Part shown: positions 18,356 through 27,833 of the stretch, in pieces
Numbering within the stretch: position 1 is the stretch's first letter
Layout of the letters: each line of letters starts with the position of its first letter
From: Ensifer adhaerens
GTDB lineage: Bacteria; Pseudomonadota; Alphaproteobacteria; Rhizobiales; Rhizobiaceae
Length of the DNA stretch: 64,000 nucleotides
Assembly: GCF_002007205.1 (NCBI RefSeq)
Contig: NZ_LAZS01000014.1
Location: 186,001 to 250,000, forward strand
Reading direction: 5' to 3'
The notes under the pieces: generated by a model
Seen by the model: only the letters and a program-made list of their open reading frames with translations
Databases searched by the model: none
Told to the model about the DNA's origin: nothing
Made by a program: the position numbers and the translations under genes

Positions 18356-19570
18356 TCAGATCGGCTGCCCCGACAACAGCCGCGGATCGGCGTCTCCGGC
18401 GATGCCGGCCGCCTGGCGAATGAAGAAACTCTTCAGCGACGGCAGCCGATCGACAATACCGAGGCCGAAATCCCGGGCGATCCTGACCGGCGTGATGTCG
18501 TTGGAAAACAGCCGGTTGAGCACATCCGTCGTCACCCCCATGCGGAAGGTGTCGAAACGTCGCCAGCTCTGGTAGCGCTCGAGCACGGCGAGCGAACCTA
18601 TGTCGAGACCGAGGCGATCAGCCTCGACGATGGTTTCCGCCAAGGCTGCGACGTCCTTGAAGCCGAGATTGAGCCCTTGGCCCGAGATCGGGTGGATGCC
18701 GTGGGCGGCGTCGCCGGCAAGCGCGAAGCGCGGCTTGACGAAATCGCGCGCCAGCGTCAGGCCGAGCGGGAAGGCCCGCCTGCCGCCGACCACCTTCAGG
18801 TGCCCGAGCTTGTGGCCGAAGCGCCGCTCCAGTTCTTCCTCGAACAGGAAATCGTCGCCCTTGACCAGGCGTTCGGCGTCCTCCGTACGCTCGGTCCAGA
18901 CCAGCGACGAACGGTTGTTCTTGAGCGGCAAGGTCGCAAACGGCCCGGCCGGCAGGAAATGCTCCTCCGCCGTGCCCTCGTGCGGCCGCTCGTGCTCGAC
19001 CGTCGTGACGATGCCGGACTGGCCATAGTCGAATTCGACCGTCTTGATGCCGGCGGCATCGCGCAGCTTGGAACGAACGCCGTCACAGGCGACGAGCAGG
19101 CGCGCTTCCAGCTCTTCGCCGCCAGCAAGCGTGACGGCGACCGCGTGGTCGCCGCTCTTGAAGGACTCGACCATGGTCGACTGACGTGTGACGACGCCGA
19201 GTTCGCCGCAGGCACCTCGAAGGGCGCCGACCATCGCCGTGTTCGGCACCATATGGGCAAAGGGGCGATCCTCGCCGCCATCGCCGTCAAAGGTCAGGAA
19301 CACCGGGCGCACCGGATCGGCTGCCTTCGAATCGGTGATCACCATACGGCGGATCGGCTCGGCCTCCGGCGCGATCTGATCCCAGACGCCGAGCACGTCG
19401 AGCATGCGCTCGGCGGCAGAGGCGACTGCGGAGGCGCGCTGATCCTTCTGCCAGGCGCCTTCCGGCGCGCCGTCGATCACCATGACATCGAGATGCGGCG
19501 CCGCTTTCTTCAGCGAAACCGCAAGCGAAAGGCCGACATAGCCGCCACCGGCAATCAGGACATCGAGCAT
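18356..19570 (-). CDS. UbiH/COQ6-family FAD-dependent hydroxylase
   Basis: 404-residue flavoprotein monooxygenase of the ubiquinone-biosynthesis family. The dinucleotide motif is VLIAGGGYVGLSLAVSL at the N-terminus, DG near residue 190 is the second FAD motif, and FALAGDAAHGIHPISGQGLN (about 298-317) is the characteristic third. Which ring carbon it hydroxylates (C5, C6 or C1) cannot be told from sequence alone. The start ATG 19570 (MLDVLIAGGG) has GGAG upstream. It is divergent from tesB. Confidence 0.92.
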   Translation of the reverse strand: MLDVLIAGGGYVGLSLAVSLKKAAPHLDVMVIDGAPEGAWQKDQRASAVASAAERMLDVLGVWDQIAPEAEPIRRMVITDSKAADPVRPVFLTFDGDGGEDRPFAHMVPNTAMVGALRGACGELGVVTRQSTMVESFKSGDHAVAVTLAGGEELEARLLVACDGVRSKLRDAAGIKTVEFDYGQSGIVTTVEHERPHEGTAEEHFLPAGPFATLPLKNNRSSLVWTERTEDAERLVKGDDFLFEEELERRFGHKLGHLKVVGGRRAFPLGLTLARDFVKPRFALAGDAAHGIHPISGQGLNLGFKDVAALAETIVEADRLGLDIGSLAVLERYQSWRRFDTFRMGVTTDVLNRLFSNDITPVRIARDFGLGIVDRLPSLKSFFIRQAAGIAGDADPRLLSGQPI

Positions 19571-19654
19571 CGGCTTTCTCCGTCGCACTTGAGCATCGTT
19601 TTATGTCTATATAGATCAATGCCATCGACGTTCCTACCATCGGAGACTGCCGAA

Positions 19655-20539
19655 ATGTCGCGCCCCACCGAGACTGCCACGCCCATGGATGCGCTGCTCG
19701 CCATTCTCGATCTCGAAAAGCTCGAGGAAAATCTGTTCCGCGGACGCAGCCCGCAGGTCGGCTGGCAGCGGGTCTTCGGCGGCCAGGTGATCGGCCAGGC
19801 GCTGGTTGCCGCCCAGCGCACCGTCGATGCGGACCGCTACGTCCATTCGCTGCATGCCTATTTCATGCGGCCGGGCGACCCGTCGGTGCCGATCATCTAC
19901 GAGGTCGACCGCATCCGCGACGGCACAAGCTTCGCCACCCGTCGCGTGGTCGCCATCCAGCACGGCAAGGCGATCTTCTCCATGTCGGCCTCGTTCCAGT
20001 ACGACGAGGACGGCTTCGACCACCAGATCGAGATGCCTGATCTCGCCATGCCCGAGACGCTCCCGGGCGAGCAGGAGCTGAAGGAAAAGTTCCTCGTGCA
20101 TGCACCCGAAGCGATCCGTCGTTACTGGGAGCGGCCACGGCCGATCGAGATTCGCCCGGCTTCGTTTCACCACTACTTCACCCGCGATGACGGCAAGCCG
20201 ATCCAGGACGTCTGGGTCAAGGCGGTCGGCACGGTGCCGGACGAGCGCCACATCCAGGCGGCGATCCTTGCCTATCTCTCCGACATGACGCTGCTCGACA
20301 CCTCGCTCTATGCGCACGGCACTTCGGTCTTCGACCGCAACCTGCAGGTCGCGAGCCTCGATCACGCCATGTGGTTCCACCGGCCCTGCAAGATGGACGA
20401 CTGGCTGCTCTACACCCAGGACAGTCCGAGTGCACATGGTGCCCGCGGGATGACCAGAGGCAGCCTTTTTACGCGCTCCGGCGTGCTGATTGCCTCCGTT
20501 GCCCAGGAAGGGTTGATCCGGAAAAAGGCAACTGAATAG
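19655..20539 (+). CDS. tesB: Acyl-CoA thioesterase II
   Basis: Double hot-dog thioesterase (294 aa) that hydrolyses medium- and long-chain acyl-CoA. LFRGRSPQVGWQRVFGGQVI opens the first hot-dog; HSLHAYFMRPGD and the catalytic aspartate D210 in AYLSDMTLLDTSL are conserved. The start ATG 19655 has GGAG ten bases upstream; ATG 19619 is in frame but poorly supported. Two terminators follow before glnK. Confidence 0.94.
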   Translation: MSRPTETATPMDALLAILDLEKLEENLFRGRSPQVGWQRVFGGQVIGQALVAAQRTVDADRYVHSLHAYFMRPGDPSVPIIYEVDRIRDGTSFATRRVVAIQHGKAIFSMSASFQYDEDGFDHQIEMPDLAMPETLPGEQELKEKFLVHAPEAIRRYWERPRPIEIRPASFHHYFTRDDGKPIQDVWVKAVGTVPDERHIQAAILAYLSDMTLLDTSLYAHGTSVFDRNLQVASLDHAMWFHRPCKMDDWLLYTQDSPSAHGARGMTRGSLFTRSGVLIASVAQEGLIRKKATE

Positions 20540-20546
20540 AAAACAA

Positions 20547-20574
20547 GCAGATTCTTCAATCTGCCTATTTTTTA
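20547..20574 (+). terminator. Terminator of tesB
   Basis: Stem GCAGATT/AATCTGC with a CTTC loop, followed by CTATTTTTT. It is positioned 8 bp after the tesB stop. Confidence 0.88.
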
Positions 20575-20601
20575 ATCTTCTAAATTGACGAATCTTTGAT
20601 G

Positions 20602-20637
20602 CGCCGCAGCATTATTGCTGCGGCGTTCTTTTTTCTA
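20602..20637 (+). terminator. Second strong hairpin with U-tract before glnK
   Basis: Perfect 9-bp stem CGCCGCAGC/GCTGCGGCG with an ATTATT loop, then TTCTTTTTT. Tandem with the tesB terminator, it insulates glnK from upstream transcription; alternatively it ends a short unannotated RNA between 20575 and 20601. Confidence 0.75.
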
Positions 20638-20673
20638 TTTTCTTTTCATAGACTTAGGACAAGCGTCAGAATC

Positions 20674-20690
20674 TGGCACGCCCCTTGAAT
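20674..20690 (+). promoter_or_regulatory. Sigma-54 (RpoN) promoter of glnK-amtB
   Basis: TGGCACGCCCCTTGAAT matches TGGCAC-N5-TTGC except that the -12 GC reads GA. It lies about 85 bp upstream of the glnK ATG, and glnK-amtB operons are typically NtrC/RpoN controlled. The deviation at -12 lowers confidence slightly. Confidence 0.75.
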
Positions 20691-20768
20691 GTCATAGTTC
20701 GGTTGCACGGCGCTTGGGGCGCTCCGCAGCAAGGAGAGACGGCCTCCGCCGGAGGCGAACAAGGATGA

Positions 20769-21113
<345 letters not shown>

Positions 21114-21140
21114 ATCACGCCGTTCAGGGAGCACTCCTCG

Positions 21141-22496
21141 ATGTCATCACTTAAGCTTTCCGCCTCTCTTGGACGCCTCGGCGCTCTGACCACGGCCCTG
21201 CTTGCGCCGGCCGTTGCCTTCGCACAGGAAGCGGCGCCGGCCGCGGCCGCAGCCGCTCCGGTCCCGGACAAGGCCGATACCGCCTTCATGTTCATCTCGA
21301 CGCTTCTCGTCTTCTTCATGCTGATCCCGGGCCTGGCCCTCTTCTACGGCGGCCTGGTGCGCGCCAAGAACATGCTGTCGGTGCTGATGCAGTGCACCGT
21401 CATCGGCGCAGCGATGATGATCGTCTGGGTCGTCTACGGCTATTCCTTCGCCTTCGGCGGCTCGACCAGCCCCTATTTCGGCGGCTTCGCCAAGATGTTC
21501 CTCGCCGGCGTCACCGGTGAGAGCACGTCGGCGACATTCTCCGAAGGCGTCGTCATTCCGGAATACATCTTCATGCTGTTCCAGATGACCTTTGCGGCCT
21601 TGACGCCGGCGCTGATCGTCGGCGCCTTCGCCGAACGCATCAAGTTCTCGGCCGCCGTGCTCTTCTCCATCCTCTGGGCCACCTTCGTCTACTTCCCGAT
21701 CGCCCACATGGTCTGGGACGGCAATGGCCTGCTCTTTGGCATGGGCGCGCTCGACTTCGCCGGCGGCACCGTCGTTCACATCAATGCCGGCGTCGCAGGC
21801 CTGATCGGCGCGATCATGGTCGGCAAGCGCACCGGCTACGGCCGTGACATGATGGCGCCGCACTCGATGACGCTGACGCTGGTCGGCGCTGCCATGCTCT
21901 GGTTCGGCTGGTTCGGCTTCAATGCCGGCTCGAACCTCGAGGCCTCCGGTGGAGCGGTGCTTGCAACCGTCAACACCTTCCTCGCAACTGCCGCCGCAGT
22001 GCTCTCCTGGTCGGTGGTCGAAACCATCACCCGCGGCAAGGCCTCGATGCTGGGTGCCGCCTCGGGCATGATCGCCGGCCTCGTCGCCATCACGCCGGCT
22101 GCCGGCATTGCCGGCCCAATGGGCGCGATCGTCATGGGCGTGATTGTCTCGCCGCTTTGCTACTTCTTCGTCTCGGTCGTGAAGAACAAGTTCCACTATG
22201 ACGACACGGCTGATGTCTTCGGCGTTCACGGCGTCGGCGGCTTCTTCGGTGCGCTTGCCACCGGCATCTTCGCCTCCTCGTCGCTCGGCGGCATCGGTTA
22301 TGCCGACGGCGTCACCATGGGCGGCCAGTTCATGACGCAGCTCACCGCCGTCGCCATCACGATCGTCTGGTGCGGCGTCGTCTCGACGATTCTCTACAAG
22401 GTCGTGGACGCCGTCGTCGGCCTGCGCGTCTCCGTCGAAGCCGAGCGCGAAGGCCTCGACCTCTCGTCCCACGGCGAAGCCGCCTACCACAGCTAA
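21141..22496 (+). CDS. amtB: Ammonium transporter AmtB
   Basis: 451-residue Amt/Mep/Rh channel. A signal-like N-terminus (about 1-29, ending AFAQ) precedes an Ala-rich linker and eleven predicted membrane helices. The twin pore histidines are in GGTVVHINAG and ADVFGVHGVGG; FYGGLVRAKNMLSVLMQ and FGWFGFNAGSNL are family signatures. Inner membrane; imports ammonium and is gated by GlnK encoded just upstream. Confidence 0.97.
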   Translation: MSSLKLSASLGRLGALTTALLAPAVAFAQEAAPAAAAAAPVPDKADTAFMFISTLLVFFMLIPGLALFYGGLVRAKNMLSVLMQCTVIGAAMMIVWVVYGYSFAFGGSTSPYFGGFAKMFLAGVTGESTSATFSEGVVIPEYIFMLFQMTFAALTPALIVGAFAERIKFSAAVLFSILWATFVYFPIAHMVWDGNGLLFGMGALDFAGGTVVHINAGVAGLIGAIMVGKRTGYGRDMMAPHSMTLTLVGAAMLWFGWFGFNAGSNLEASGGAVLATVNTFLATAAAVLSWSVVETITRGKASMLGAASGMIAGLVAITPAAGIAGPMGAIVMGVIVSPLCYFFVSVVKNKFHYDDTADVFGVHGVGGFFGALATGIFASSSLGGIGYADGVTMGGQFMTQLTAVAITIVWCGVVSTILYKVVDAVVGLRVSVEAEREGLDLSSHGEAAYHS

Positions 22497-22504
22497 CGAA
22501 ATCG

Positions 22505-22598
22505 CGGTGCCGGCAATCCGGCACCGTTTACAGTCCCGTCGCGATTCGCCCCACGCGGATCGCCCTTGGCCCGGATCGAAAGCTCCGGGCCTTTTTTT
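22505..22598 (+). terminator. Tandem terminators after amtB
   Basis: First hairpin CGGTGCCGG/CCGGCACCG (22505-22526) followed by TTTA; second hairpin GGCCCGGA/TCCGGGCC (22568-22591) followed by seven T residues. The second is the stronger. Confidence 0.85.
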
Positions 22599-22649
22599 CA
22601 TGCCGATCTCTCCGGCTGCGACTGCTATTTTAGCGCCAACTACGCATGG

Positions 22650-22664
22650 TTAATGTCGCATTAA
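22650..22664 (+). promoter_or_regulatory. CtrA-type box upstream of ftsK
   Basis: TTAA-TGTCGCA-TTAA is an exact TTAA-N7-TTAA full site, within a larger GGTTAA/TTAACC palindrome, 70 bp upstream of the ftsK start. A GANTC (CcrM methylation) site follows at 22683-22687. CtrA control of ftsK is inferred from the consensus known for Caulobacter and rhizobia. Confidence 0.65.
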
Positions 22665-22733
22665 CCGTACTCCGCTTAGGTTGATTCCATGGCGCGCAAT
22701 GCGCCTTAGAGATCGAGACGGGCAGCAGGCAAC

Positions 22734-25388
22734 ATGAGCAGAAGCAATCCGGCAGCGCTTGACAGCCGTTCCAACCGGTTCGTGCTAACCACCTTCGTTT
22801 GGCGACAGATCGCGTCGCTGGCGGGCTTTGCGCTGTTCGGCGCATTGGCGCTGGCGATTGCGGCACTGTCGACTTGGAACGTCGCCGATCCGAGCTTCTC
22901 CTATGCCACGTCGCAAGCACCGACCAACGTGCTCGGTTACACCGGTGCGGCCTTTGCCGACATCTTCATGCAGTTTTTCGGCCTTGCCAGCGTCGTCGCC
23001 CTCTTGCCCGCCGTCGCCTGGGCCCTGGTGCTGATCGGGGGCAAGCGTTTCGACAAGGTCTTCAAGCGCCTCGGCCTCTGGTTCGTCGGCTCGGTGCTTG
23101 CCGGCGCGGCGCTCAGCTGCGTTCCCGCCCCCATCACCTGGCCGCTGCCCAACGGCCTCGGCGGCGTCTTCGGCGACATGATTCTGCGCTTCCCGGCGCT
23201 CTTTACCGGCGCCTTCCCGACCGGCACGCTTGCGACCATTCTTGCCTGCATCTTCGCCGTGCCCGCCGCCTGGTGCCTGGTCTATAGCGCCGGCCTGATC
23301 GGCGTCAGCGACGAGGAAGACGAGGAAGAGATCGTCGAACCGACCCCGAGCAAGGCGCGCACGGTTCGCGACGAGCTCGACGAGGACGACAGCGAAGGGC
23401 CTTTCACGTTGCTGATGGGCTCCTTTGCCCACATGCGCTACACCATGCACGCACGCATGCGCCGCATCTTCGGCATGAGCGGCACCCGTCCATCGCCCAA
23501 GCGCCAGTATGACGAGCCCTATGATTTCAACAATGACGAATTCGGCACGCTGAACGAGCCGGCTCGGCCGAAGCCGATGGCCGCCGGCGACCGCATCGAA
23601 CCCTCGCTCGACCGCTCCGAGCGCCGCATCCTCACCCCGCCGCCGATCATGGCCGACGACGAGGACGACGACCTGCCCTTCGATATCGACGAGCGTCGCC
23701 CCGCCGGCATCCTGCCTGACGACGATTACGACCCGGCAGCGGATTGGGCGCCGAAGGCAGCACCCCCGAAGCAGGGCTTGCCGAATGCCGGCTCGCGCGT
23801 CGCGACGCCTGCCCCTCGCCCGAAGTCGGGCCAGCGGGTCGAACGCGAAGCCCAGCGCTCCTTCGTCGACGACAACGACGGTGACTTCACCCTGCCGCCG
23901 ATGCATTTTCTCGCCGAGCCGAAGAACGTCAGCCGCGACGCGTCGCTGTCGCCCGACGCGCTGGAACAGAACGCCCGCATGCTCGAAGGCGTTCTCGAGG
24001 ACTTCGGCGTCAAGGGCGAGATCATCCATGTGCGCCCCGGCCCGGTCGTCACCCTCTACGAACTGGAACCGGCACCCGGCATCAAGTCCTCCCGCGTCAT
24101 CGGCCTTGCCGATGACATCGCCCGCTCGATGAGCGCCATCGCTGCCCGCGTCGCTGTCGTACCCGGCCGCAACGCCATCGGCATCGAACTGCCCAACCAG
24201 CGGCGCGAGACCGTCTACCTGCGCGAACTCATCGGCTCGCGCGACTTCGAGACCTCCAAGGCCCGCCTTGCCATGGCGCTCGGCAAGACGATCGGTGGCG
24301 AGCCCGTGGTCGCCGATCTCGCCAAGATGCCGCATCTGCTCGTTGCCGGCACCACCGGCTCGGGCAAGTCGGTGGCGATCAACACCATGATCCTGTCGCT
24401 GCTCTATCGCCTGAGCCCCGACCAGTGCCGCCTGATCATGATCGATCCGAAGATGCTCGAACTTTCCGTCTATGACGGCATCCCGCACCTGCTTTCACCC
24501 GTCGTCACCGATCCGAAAAAGGCCGTCGTCGCGTTGAAATGGACCGTGCGCGAGATGGAAGAGCGCTACAAGAAAATGTCGAAGATCGGCGTGCGCAACA
24601 TCGACGGCTTCAACAGCCGCGTCGAGCAGGCGCTTGCCAAGGGCGAGCAGATCACCCGCACCGTCCAGACCGGCTTCGATCGCCAGACCGGCGAAGCCAT
24701 GTACGAAACCGAAGAATTCGATCTGGCGCCGATGCCCTATATCGTCGTCATCATCGACGAAATGGCCGACCTGATGATGGTCGCCGGCAAGGACATCGAA
24801 GGCGCCGTCCAGCGGCTGGCGCAGATGGCGCGCGCCGCCGGCATCCATGTCATCATGGCGACGCAGCGCCCGTCGGTCGACGTCATCACCGGCACGATCA
24901 AGGCCAACTTCCCGACCCGCATCTCGTTCCAGGTGACCTCGAAGATCGACAGCCGCACCATCCTTGGCGAGCAGGGCGCCGAGCAGCTGCTCGGCATGGG
25001 CGACATGCTCTATATGGCCGGTGGCGGCCGCATCCAGCGCGTCCACGGTCCCTTCGTTTCCGACAACGAGGTCGAGGAAGTCGTCGCCTACCTCAAGACC
25101 CAGGGCGTGCCGCAGTATCTCGACGCCATTACCGAAGCGGACGACGACGATGGCGAGGGCGGCGGCCCGGCCGGCACCTCCAACCTCGCGGACTCCGACG
25201 ATCCTTACGACCAGGCGGTCGCGGTCGTCCTTCGCGACGGCAAGGCTTCCACCTCCTACGTTCAACGCCGCCTCGGCATCGGTTACAATCGTGCCGCATC
25301 GCTGATCGAGCGCATGGAGCAGGAGGGCATCATCGGCCCGGCGAACCATGCCGGGAAACGCGAGATCCTGGTGCCGACCGAGGAGTAA
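22734..25388 (+). CDS. ftsK: DNA translocase FtsK
   Basis: 884-residue septal DNA pump coordinating chromosome segregation with division. About four N-terminal membrane helices (residues 20-190), an acidic/Pro-rich linker (about 195-400), then the motor: Walker A GTTGSGKS (539-546), Walker B IVVIIDEMADLMM, and MATQRPSVDVITGTIKANF. The C-terminal winged-helix gamma domain (about 820-884) recognises KOPS-type sequences. The start ATG 22734 follows AGGCAAC. A CtrA-type box precedes the gene, which suggests cell-cycle control. Confidence 0.97.
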   Translation: MSRSNPAALDSRSNRFVLTTFVWRQIASLAGFALFGALALAIAALSTWNVADPSFSYATSQAPTNVLGYTGAAFADIFMQFFGLASVVALLPAVAWALVLIGGKRFDKVFKRLGLWFVGSVLAGAALSCVPAPITWPLPNGLGGVFGDMILRFPALFTGAFPTGTLATILACIFAVPAAWCLVYSAGLIGVSDEEDEEEIVEPTPSKARTVRDELDEDDSEGPFTLLMGSFAHMRYTMHARMRRIFGMSGTRPSPKRQYDEPYDFNNDEFGTLNEPARPKPMAAGDRIEPSLDRSERRILTPPPIMADDEDDDLPFDIDERRPAGILPDDDYDPAADWAPKAAPPKQGLPNAGSRVATPAPRPKSGQRVEREAQRSFVDDNDGDFTLPPMHFLAEPKNVSRDASLSPDALEQNARMLEGVLEDFGVKGEIIHVRPGPVVTLYELEPAPGIKSSRVIGLADDIARSMSAIAARVAVVPGRNAIGIELPNQRRETVYLRELIGSRDFETSKARLAMALGKTIGGEPVVADLAKMPHLLVAGTTGSGKSVAINTMILSLLYRLSPDQCRLIMIDPKMLELSVYDGIPHLLSPVVTDPKKAVVALKWTVREMEERYKKMSKIGVRNIDGFNSRVEQALAKGEQITRTVQTGFDRQTGEAMYETEEFDLAPMPYIVVIIDEMADLMMVAGKDIEGAVQRLAQMARAAGIHVIMATQRPSVDVITGTIKANFPTRISFQVTSKIDSRTILGEQGAEQLLGMGDMLYMAGGGRIQRVHGPFVSDNEVEEVVAYLKTQGVPQYLDAITEADDDDGEGGGPAGTSNLADSDDPYDQAVAVVLRDGKASTSYVQRRLGIGYNRAASLIERMEQEGIIGPANHAGKREILVPTEE

Positions 25389-25594
25389 GTCGCCGGACGA
25401 CAAGGAAATTCCGGCAGAGTCGCGTGAAGCGAATGCCTTGACAGAAGAGACGCCCGACGGACGCGGGCAGAGGTCCCGCACAAGGGGCCGAACTGGTAAC
25501 GGTCATGTGAGAGCGCGAGCGAAAAAGCTCGAAAATGGCGCCTTGAAGGCGCCGCACTTGCGCTCCAGATGATTCGTAAATGAAGGAGACCGAG

Positions 25595-26257
25595 ATGACA
25601 GAGACTAAGACTGGCGAGCGCAACCACCCGGTGATGTCGCGCCGCCTCTTCGTGTGCGGGCTTGCGGCACTCGCCGGCATCGGCGGCACCGGTCTCGACC
25701 TCAGCCAGGCCTTCGCCCAGGCCCCGAGCGCTGCCCAGAAGATCGCCGATCACTTCTCCTCGGTGAAGACCATGGCCGGCGAGTTCGTGCAGTTCGGCCC
25801 ACGCGGCGAACAGACCGGCGGCAAGTTCTACATCCGACGCCCCGGCCGCATCCGCTTCAACTACGAGGCCCCCTCGCCGATGCGCGTCATTGCCGACGGC
25901 AAGTCCGTCGTCATCGGCAACATGAAGCTCAAGACCTGGGACATCTATCCGCTGTCGAAGACGCCGCTCAACCTCTTGCTCAGCGAGAGGATCGACCTGA
26001 CCGGCAAGATGGTGCGCAACGTCAAGGAAGAGTCCGACCTCATCACCATCGTGCTTGGCGACCGCTCGATCTTCGGCGATTCGACGATTACCATGATGTT
26101 CGATCCGAAGACCTACGACCTGCGCCAGTGGACGATCACCGACGCGCAGAAGAAGGACACCTCGGTGATGATCTTCAACGTCAAGACCGGGATGGCGCTG
26201 GACGACAAGGTCTTCCAGATTCCCTACGACGAAGTCCGCAACAAGCGCGGCGGCTGA
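25595..26257 (+). CDS. LolA-like outer-membrane lipoprotein carrier protein
   Basis: 220-residue periplasmic LolA-fold protein that chaperones lipoproteins between inner and outer membranes. VKTMAGEFVQFGPRGEQTGGKFYIRRPGRIRFNYE is the family core. The N-terminal leader contains SRRLFV followed by a hydrophobic segment and AFAQ, so it looks like a Tat signal rather than a plain Sec signal. The start ATG 25595 has GAAGGAG six bases upstream; ATG 25580 overlaps that site. Ends at a terminator. Confidence 0.9.
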   Translation: MTETKTGERNHPVMSRRLFVCGLAALAGIGGTGLDLSQAFAQAPSAAQKIADHFSSVKTMAGEFVQFGPRGEQTGGKFYIRRPGRIRFNYEAPSPMRVIADGKSVVIGNMKLKTWDIYPLSKTPLNLLLSERIDLTGKMVRNVKEESDLITIVLGDRSIFGDSTITMMFDPKTYDLRQWTITDAQKKDTSVMIFNVKTGMALDDKVFQIPYDEVRNKRGG

Positions 26258-26282
26258 GCAATCTCAAGCGCCAGAGGCACCC

Positions 26283-26309
26283 CTGCGCGTCCATAGGACG
26301 CGCAGTTTT
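26283..26309 (+). terminator. Terminator after the LolA-like gene
   Basis: Perfect 10-bp stem CTGCGCGTCC/GGACGCGCAG, 3-nt loop, followed by TTTT. Confidence 0.85.
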
Positions 26310-26436
26310 GCTGCGACCTTCCTCATGCATTCCTTGTCCCGGCGCGCCGGACCTGCTTAAAGCTCGGGTCAAACATCCATCCCGAGCCGGCCTTCCCTTC
26401 GCAAGCGTCCGGCCCCAGCCGATCAGGGAATGACGC

Positions 26437-27243
26437 ATGGCCCTTTCCGTCGCCACTTGGAACATCAACTCCGTTCGCCTGCGCATGCCGCTGGTCGAAC
26501 ATCTCCTGAAGACCTGGCAGCCCGATATCCTCTGCCTGCAGGAAACCAAGTGCCCGAACGACCAGTTTCCCTCCAAGCCCTTGAAGGCGCTCGGCTACAA
26601 CCACATCGAGATGCACGGCCAGAAGGGCTATCATGGCGTGGCGACGATCTCGCGCCTGCCGCTGCACGAGCTCAGCGATCGCCGCGACTATTGCGGCGTC
26701 GGCGATGCCCGCCACCTCTCCGTCGTCTTTGCGGCCGGCGGCAAGAAGATCCGGTTGCATAACTTCTACGTTCCGGCCGGCGGCGACGAGCCGGACCGCA
26801 CCATCAACCCGAAATTTGGCCACAAACTCGATTTCGTCGAGGAAATGAAGTTGCTGCACGCGGAAGCCGAAGCCGGCATTTCCTCGATCCTCGTCGGCGA
26901 CCTCAACATCGCGCCGCTGGAAGACGACGTCTGGTCGCACAAGCAGCTCTTAAAGATCGTCAGCCATACGCCGATCGAAACTGAGGGGCTGACCACGGTC
27001 ATGAACGGCGGCAGATGGGTCGATCTGATGCGCCAGCACACGCCCTCCCCGACCAAGCTCTATACCTGGTGGAGCTACCGCGCGAAGGACTGGGAAGCCG
27101 CCGACCGTGGCCGCCGCCTCGACCATATCTGGTCCTCCGCCGACCTCGCACCGGCGCTGAAGCACGTCGACATCCTGCGCGAAGCGCGCGGCTGGGAACG
27201 CCCCTCCGACCACGTGCCGGTCATCGCCCATTTCGATATTTGA
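26437..27243 (+). CDS. xthA: Exodeoxyribonuclease III
   Basis: 268-residue AP endonuclease/3'-5' exonuclease of base-excision repair. Catalytic motifs are NINSVRLR, LQETK (metal-binding Glu), VGDLNIAPLE (Asp/Asn), RLDHIW and the terminal SDHVPV (catalytic His). Full length for the family. Convergent with the cNMP-binding gene 18 bp away. Confidence 0.95.
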   Translation: MALSVATWNINSVRLRMPLVEHLLKTWQPDILCLQETKCPNDQFPSKPLKALGYNHIEMHGQKGYHGVATISRLPLHELSDRRDYCGVGDARHLSVVFAAGGKKIRLHNFYVPAGGDEPDRTINPKFGHKLDFVEEMKLLHAEAEAGISSILVGDLNIAPLEDDVWSHKQLLKIVSHTPIETEGLTTVMNGGRWVDLMRQHTPSPTKLYTWWSYRAKDWEAADRGRRLDHIWSSADLAPALKHVDILREARGWERPSDHVPVIAHFDI

Positions 27244-27261
27244 TCTGAGGTGGCTGCCGCC

Positions 27262-27717
27262 TCAGGCGAAACGGCCGGCGAGCGCGCCGGCCCGGCGGAT
27301 CATCGCCTGCAGGTTTTCGCGGATGCGCGCTTCGACGAGTTCCGCCACTTCCGGATACTCCTCCAGCATGCGGCGGAAGAGCGGCCGGTTGATGCGAATG
27401 ACCTCGCTGTCCTCCTCGGCCGTCGCGGTGAACTTGCGCTCGACCATCGAGATCAGCGCCAGCTCCGACAGAAGCGCCCCGCGGCCGACCGTCGAGACCG
27501 CCATCTCGGAACCGTCGGCACCCGCCTTCGACAAGGCGAGGCTGCCGCTGGCGATCGCATAGGCGCAATCGGCCGGCGCCCCCTCGCGAAACAGTTCCTG
27601 CCCCTTGAAGATGCGGCGCCGTTCCGCGCCGAAAGCGATCAGCCTGAGCTTGTCCTCGCTGATATCGGCAAACAGCGGCACGTTGGACAGAAGCACGATA
27701 TCGTCGTTGAGCGCCAA
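27262..27717 (-). CDS. Cyclic nucleotide-binding domain protein (no DNA-binding domain)
   Basis: 151-residue protein formed almost entirely by a CRP-type cNMP-binding beta-roll (FKGQELFREGAPADCAYAI, then GSEMAVSTVGRGALLSELALI as the phosphate-binding cassette). No helix-turn-helix follows, so it is not itself a transcription factor. The cassette has a Ser-Glu-Leu-Ala sequence without the conserved Arg that contacts cAMP phosphate, so cAMP binding is doubtful. Alone on the minus strand between xthA and the response regulator. Confidence 0.85.
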   Translation of the reverse strand: MALNDDIVLLSNVPLFADISEDKLRLIAFGAERRRIFKGQELFREGAPADCAYAIASGSLALSKAGADGSEMAVSTVGRGALLSELALISMVERKFTATAEEDSEVIRINRPLFRRMLEEYPEVAELVEARIRENLQAMIRRAGALAGRFA

Positions 27718-27833
27718 GCGGCTAACCTCCCACGGTCACGGCGGTGTCGCTCTTAGCGGACCGGTCGCGACCGATGCAAACAACTGCAAACGGAGAACGC
27801 GCGGGAAATGGTCGGCCACCTTGCGCACCCCGG

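Noticed and set aside
21147..22601. 484-codon open frame antisense to amtB
   Set aside because: Reads as low-complexity Arg/Gly/Glu/His protein without domains; amtB on the plus strand is certain.
22785..24488. 567-codon open frame antisense to ftsK
   Set aside because: Shadow frame; no domains and no ribosome-binding site.
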